Assembly: GCA_037957365.1 (NCBI GenBank)
Contig: JARHVA010008428.1
Span: 366,001-430,000 of the forward strand
Length of the DNA: 64,000 nucleotides
Direction of reading: 5' to 3'
Source: Torreya grandis
Taxonomy: Eukaryota > Streptophyta > Pinopsida > Cupressales > Taxaceae
Below the pieces are notes generated by a model that saw only the letters and a program-made list of their open reading frames with translations, had not been told where the DNA came from and did not search any database. The position numbers and the translations under genes are program-made. Positions 62,539 to 64,000 of the stretch are shown here, piece after piece. Within the stretch, counting starts at the first letter, position 1, and each line of letters starts with the position of its first letter.

Positions 62539-62658
62539 CCAAAAATCTTCTTTTCCCTGATCTTTCTTTCCACATTTCTAGTAGGTTATTCTGCCATACC
62601 TAGACTTGGACCTCCTACCATTAAACTTCTCCATTTGTAGCTTACTATCTTATGCCAT
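62539..62658 (-). pseudogene. Copia gag start fused to zinc-knuckle remnant
   Basis: From ATG at 62,658 the minus strand reads MA, a stop, DSKLQMEKFNG, then straight on RRSKSRYGRITY, a stop and KCGKKDQGKEDFW. Copia Gag begins MADSKxxxEKFNGxNFxxWK, and its zinc knuckle CxKCGKKGHVKKDCW is normally more than 150 residues later. So almost the whole gag body is deleted. The knuckle has lost its first and last cysteines and the histidine. Confidence 0.7.
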
Positions 62659-62754
62659 TGCTCTACTCCCACTCAAACAAAAACCCCTATGAGTAGCCTA
62701 TAATCAATACACACTAACCAGATCTAATCCAATCTGTTAGTATCCCAACCAAAA

Positions 62755-62766
62755 GCTCTGATACTA
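62755..62766 (-). promoter_or_regulatory. Copia primer-binding site
   Basis: The minus strand reads TAGTATCAGAGC two bases after the LTR end, matching the initiator-Met tRNA site TGGTATCAGAGC except for one G-to-A change. The same variant is seen at 111-122. Confidence 0.9.
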
Positions 62767-62768
62767 GT

Positions 62769-63660
62769 TGTTGAGGAATCTAAGAACAAATACACCTATT
62801 TTGATCCCACTTGTTAGGATCTTGCTCCTCAAAAAGAGCACAATATGATTACCAAACTTAAGTAATTAAACATGTGGAAATATACCAGAAGTAAAAGTAA
62901 CTAGAATTCACAAATAGCATAGAATATGAGAGACAATACACTATATTGTATTAACATTTGTATAAAAAAGAATATAATAAAGAGACGCCACTCTCTTCCA
63001 CTTTACAGAGGCTTCCCACACCTCAAGTGTACAGTAATTCTTCTTTAACACACTCTCCTACCAAAAACAGTCCCAACACACAACTCACACACAAAATTGG
63101 TGTTCACCTCTCCAACCAGTTAGTAATAACCCTACCAGTACCCAAGCACTCTAAAGTACTTCAAGTCAATCTCCCATGAACCTGCAACCTACACTTCAAT
63201 AGACCATACTTACACATGTAGATCTCCTATGAGCTTGCAACAACCTGCAACTTAATGATTTTACAATGGAAGGATCTTCCTTGCCTTCCTTTCTAGCTCA
63301 TCATTACAATACATGCCAATGGGTCTATAAATAGATCCCAAACTTAAAAAATAACTTAGACTCTTGGTTTACTATAATTATCCACATAGCTCAAGACTCA
63401 AAATATCCTTTACATGCAAACACTCTATTCACTTAACTAACTATTCATGTAACGAGCAGTTCTAAAACACATAGGTGACTGATGTCGGTCCCTGCTTGCC
63501 TAGTGCTGACCGACGTCAGCTGACTTCTTGCTGACGCTAGTTGCCTTTTGCTTCATCTTGATCGACATCGGTCATACTACCGATGCCGGTTCTTCTGGAT
63601 CTTCAGCAACCACCTTTTCTTCATCTGCATAGTTGAAGCTTTTAGCTCCACAACCTAACA
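62769..63660 (-). repeat. Copia 5' LTR (element orientation), 892 bp
   Basis: It pairs with 59,667-60,558. It keeps more CpG in the palindromic cluster (GACCGACGTCAGC, CTGACGCTAG, ATCGACATCGGTC, ACCGATGCCGG at 63,477-63,592) than the other LTR. The open frame at 62,958-63,179 is LTR sequence. Confidence 0.97.
63477..63592. repeat. Palindromic motif cluster, five units, in the second copia LTR
   Basis: Counterpart of 60,375-60,490, with units GACTGATGTCGGTC, GACCGACGTCAGC, CTGACGCTAGTT, GATCGACATCGGTC and ACCGATGCCGGTT. The two clusters differ at about 29 of about 116 positions, far above the LTR average, almost all as C/T or G/A changes. Confidence 0.75.
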
Positions 63661-64000
63661 TGACTTACATCATTTATGCATTTTGTTGGACAAACCTTCA
63701 TGGGTGAATCATGAAAACTTTATTATGCCCTAGTCATATCTATTCCTTGTATTAAAAATCCCAATGGAGTTTGATTTTTAGAATCTCTCCATGTGAGAAA
63801 ACTATCCCATAGGTCCTCTCACCTTGGTTTAAGTAAAGCCAGAAGTAGTAGGGAGATGACCATACCCTTTGTATGTGCCTCTCAGTCATTTTCTACATTC
63901 GGTCTAGTCTTGATACTAAACCCTTCCCTAGATACAATGACATATTTGTAGGTTTTTCATCTTTGCTTGCCATTTTTATTCAAGTGTTCAAGGTTGAGGG
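63661..64000 (+). repeat. 3' LTR of gypsy element A, part 2
   Basis: It begins with the right target-site copy TGACT and then continues the alignment with the 5' LTR from about 48,770 (TTCATGGGTGAA, TAGTCATATCTATT, GTATGTGCCTCTCA) to about 49,100. The last 300 bp or so of the LTR lie beyond the window. Confidence 0.85.

Larger units (their letters stand above)
59667..63660 (-). mobile_element. Ty1/copia element, internally deleted, complete ends
   Basis: TGACT at 59,662-59,666 and 63,661-63,665 is the 5-bp target-site duplication. Removing the 3,994-bp element and one TGACT restores alignment with the uninterrupted 5' LTR of element A (TATGAC..A.ATCATTT near 48,765). Both LTRs are 892 bp, start TG and end CA. 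The internal region is only 2,210 bp and holds pieces of gag, protease, integrase zinc region, RT and RNase H on the minus strand, with PBS next to the right LTR and the purine tract next to the left LTR. It is the youngest large insertion in the window. Confidence 0.97.
45035..64000 (+). mobile_element. Gypsy element A, Tat/Ogre-like, with very long LTRs
   Basis: A 5' LTR of about 4.4 kb, a PBS-like site, gag, protease, an RNase H domain, RT, a second RNase H, integrase and a 3' LTR follow in plus-strand order. The 3' LTR runs past the window end and is split by a 4-kb copia insertion, so A would be roughly 15 kb without it. Gag keeps a 215-codon open frame, but all other domains carry stops. 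LTR to LTR identity is roughly 75-80% by eye, which marks an old insertion. The element lies inside a LINE RT pseudogene and is older than the copia element nested in it. Confidence 0.85.

Overview
This window looks like a piece of a large plant nuclear genome made almost entirely of old, decayed retrotransposons. By eye it is very AT-rich (roughly 30% GC, not computed), CpG is scarce, and no intact host gene, rRNA gene or CRISPR array is visible. The coding traces all belong to plant-type elements: Ty3/gypsy polyproteins close to the Tat/Ogre group, a Ty1/copia element and an L1-type LINE. The AT-richness and C-to-T style decay would suit a large genome with slow turnover, such as a low-GC gymnosperm of the Welwitschia kind. 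That is a guess from composition, not an identification.

The left end (1-6.3 kb) holds the PBS and inner LTR edge of a minus-strand copia element, a degenerate tandem array (2.0-2.9 kb) and weak coding-like traces. From 6.35 to 31.93 kb I read a plus-strand gypsy element (element C): a 5' LTR (6.35-7.52 kb), a PBS-like site, a protease region (9.0-9.7 kb), and, far downstream, a purine tract and a matching 3' LTR (30.70-31.93 kb). Nested in it is a minus-strand gypsy element (element B, 11.9-22.8 kb) with two LTRs, protease, RT, RNase H and integrase remnants. A 1.5-kb stretch of its RNase H/integrase region is tandemly duplicated. Also inside C is a 2.53-kb element with 607-bp inverted arms (27.35-29.88 kb), lying directly beside a second copy of its own core.

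From 32 to 39 kb there is a 182-bp tandem pair, a T/GT microsatellite, a minus-strand gypsy gag zinc knuckle (33.9 kb), and long AT-rich stretches with nothing recognisable. LINE ORF1-like (39.4 kb), endonuclease (42.8-43.7 kb) and RT (to 45.03 kb) traces lie on the plus strand. The LINE RT is cut by gypsy element A (45.035 kb to beyond the window). A has LTRs of about 4.4 kb and a decayed gag, protease, extra RNase H, RT, RNase H and integrase. Its 3' LTR is in turn split by a well-defined copia element (59,667-63,660). That element has a TGACT target-site duplication and two 892-bp LTRs about 91% identical, but large internal deletions.

Nothing here appears able to make a functional protein. 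The interest is in insertion order (LINE, then gypsy A, then copia; gypsy C, then gypsy B), in the domain order of gypsy A, in the palindromic CpG-bearing repeat cluster of the copia element, and in several duplications and inverted repeats that the coding remnants do not explain.
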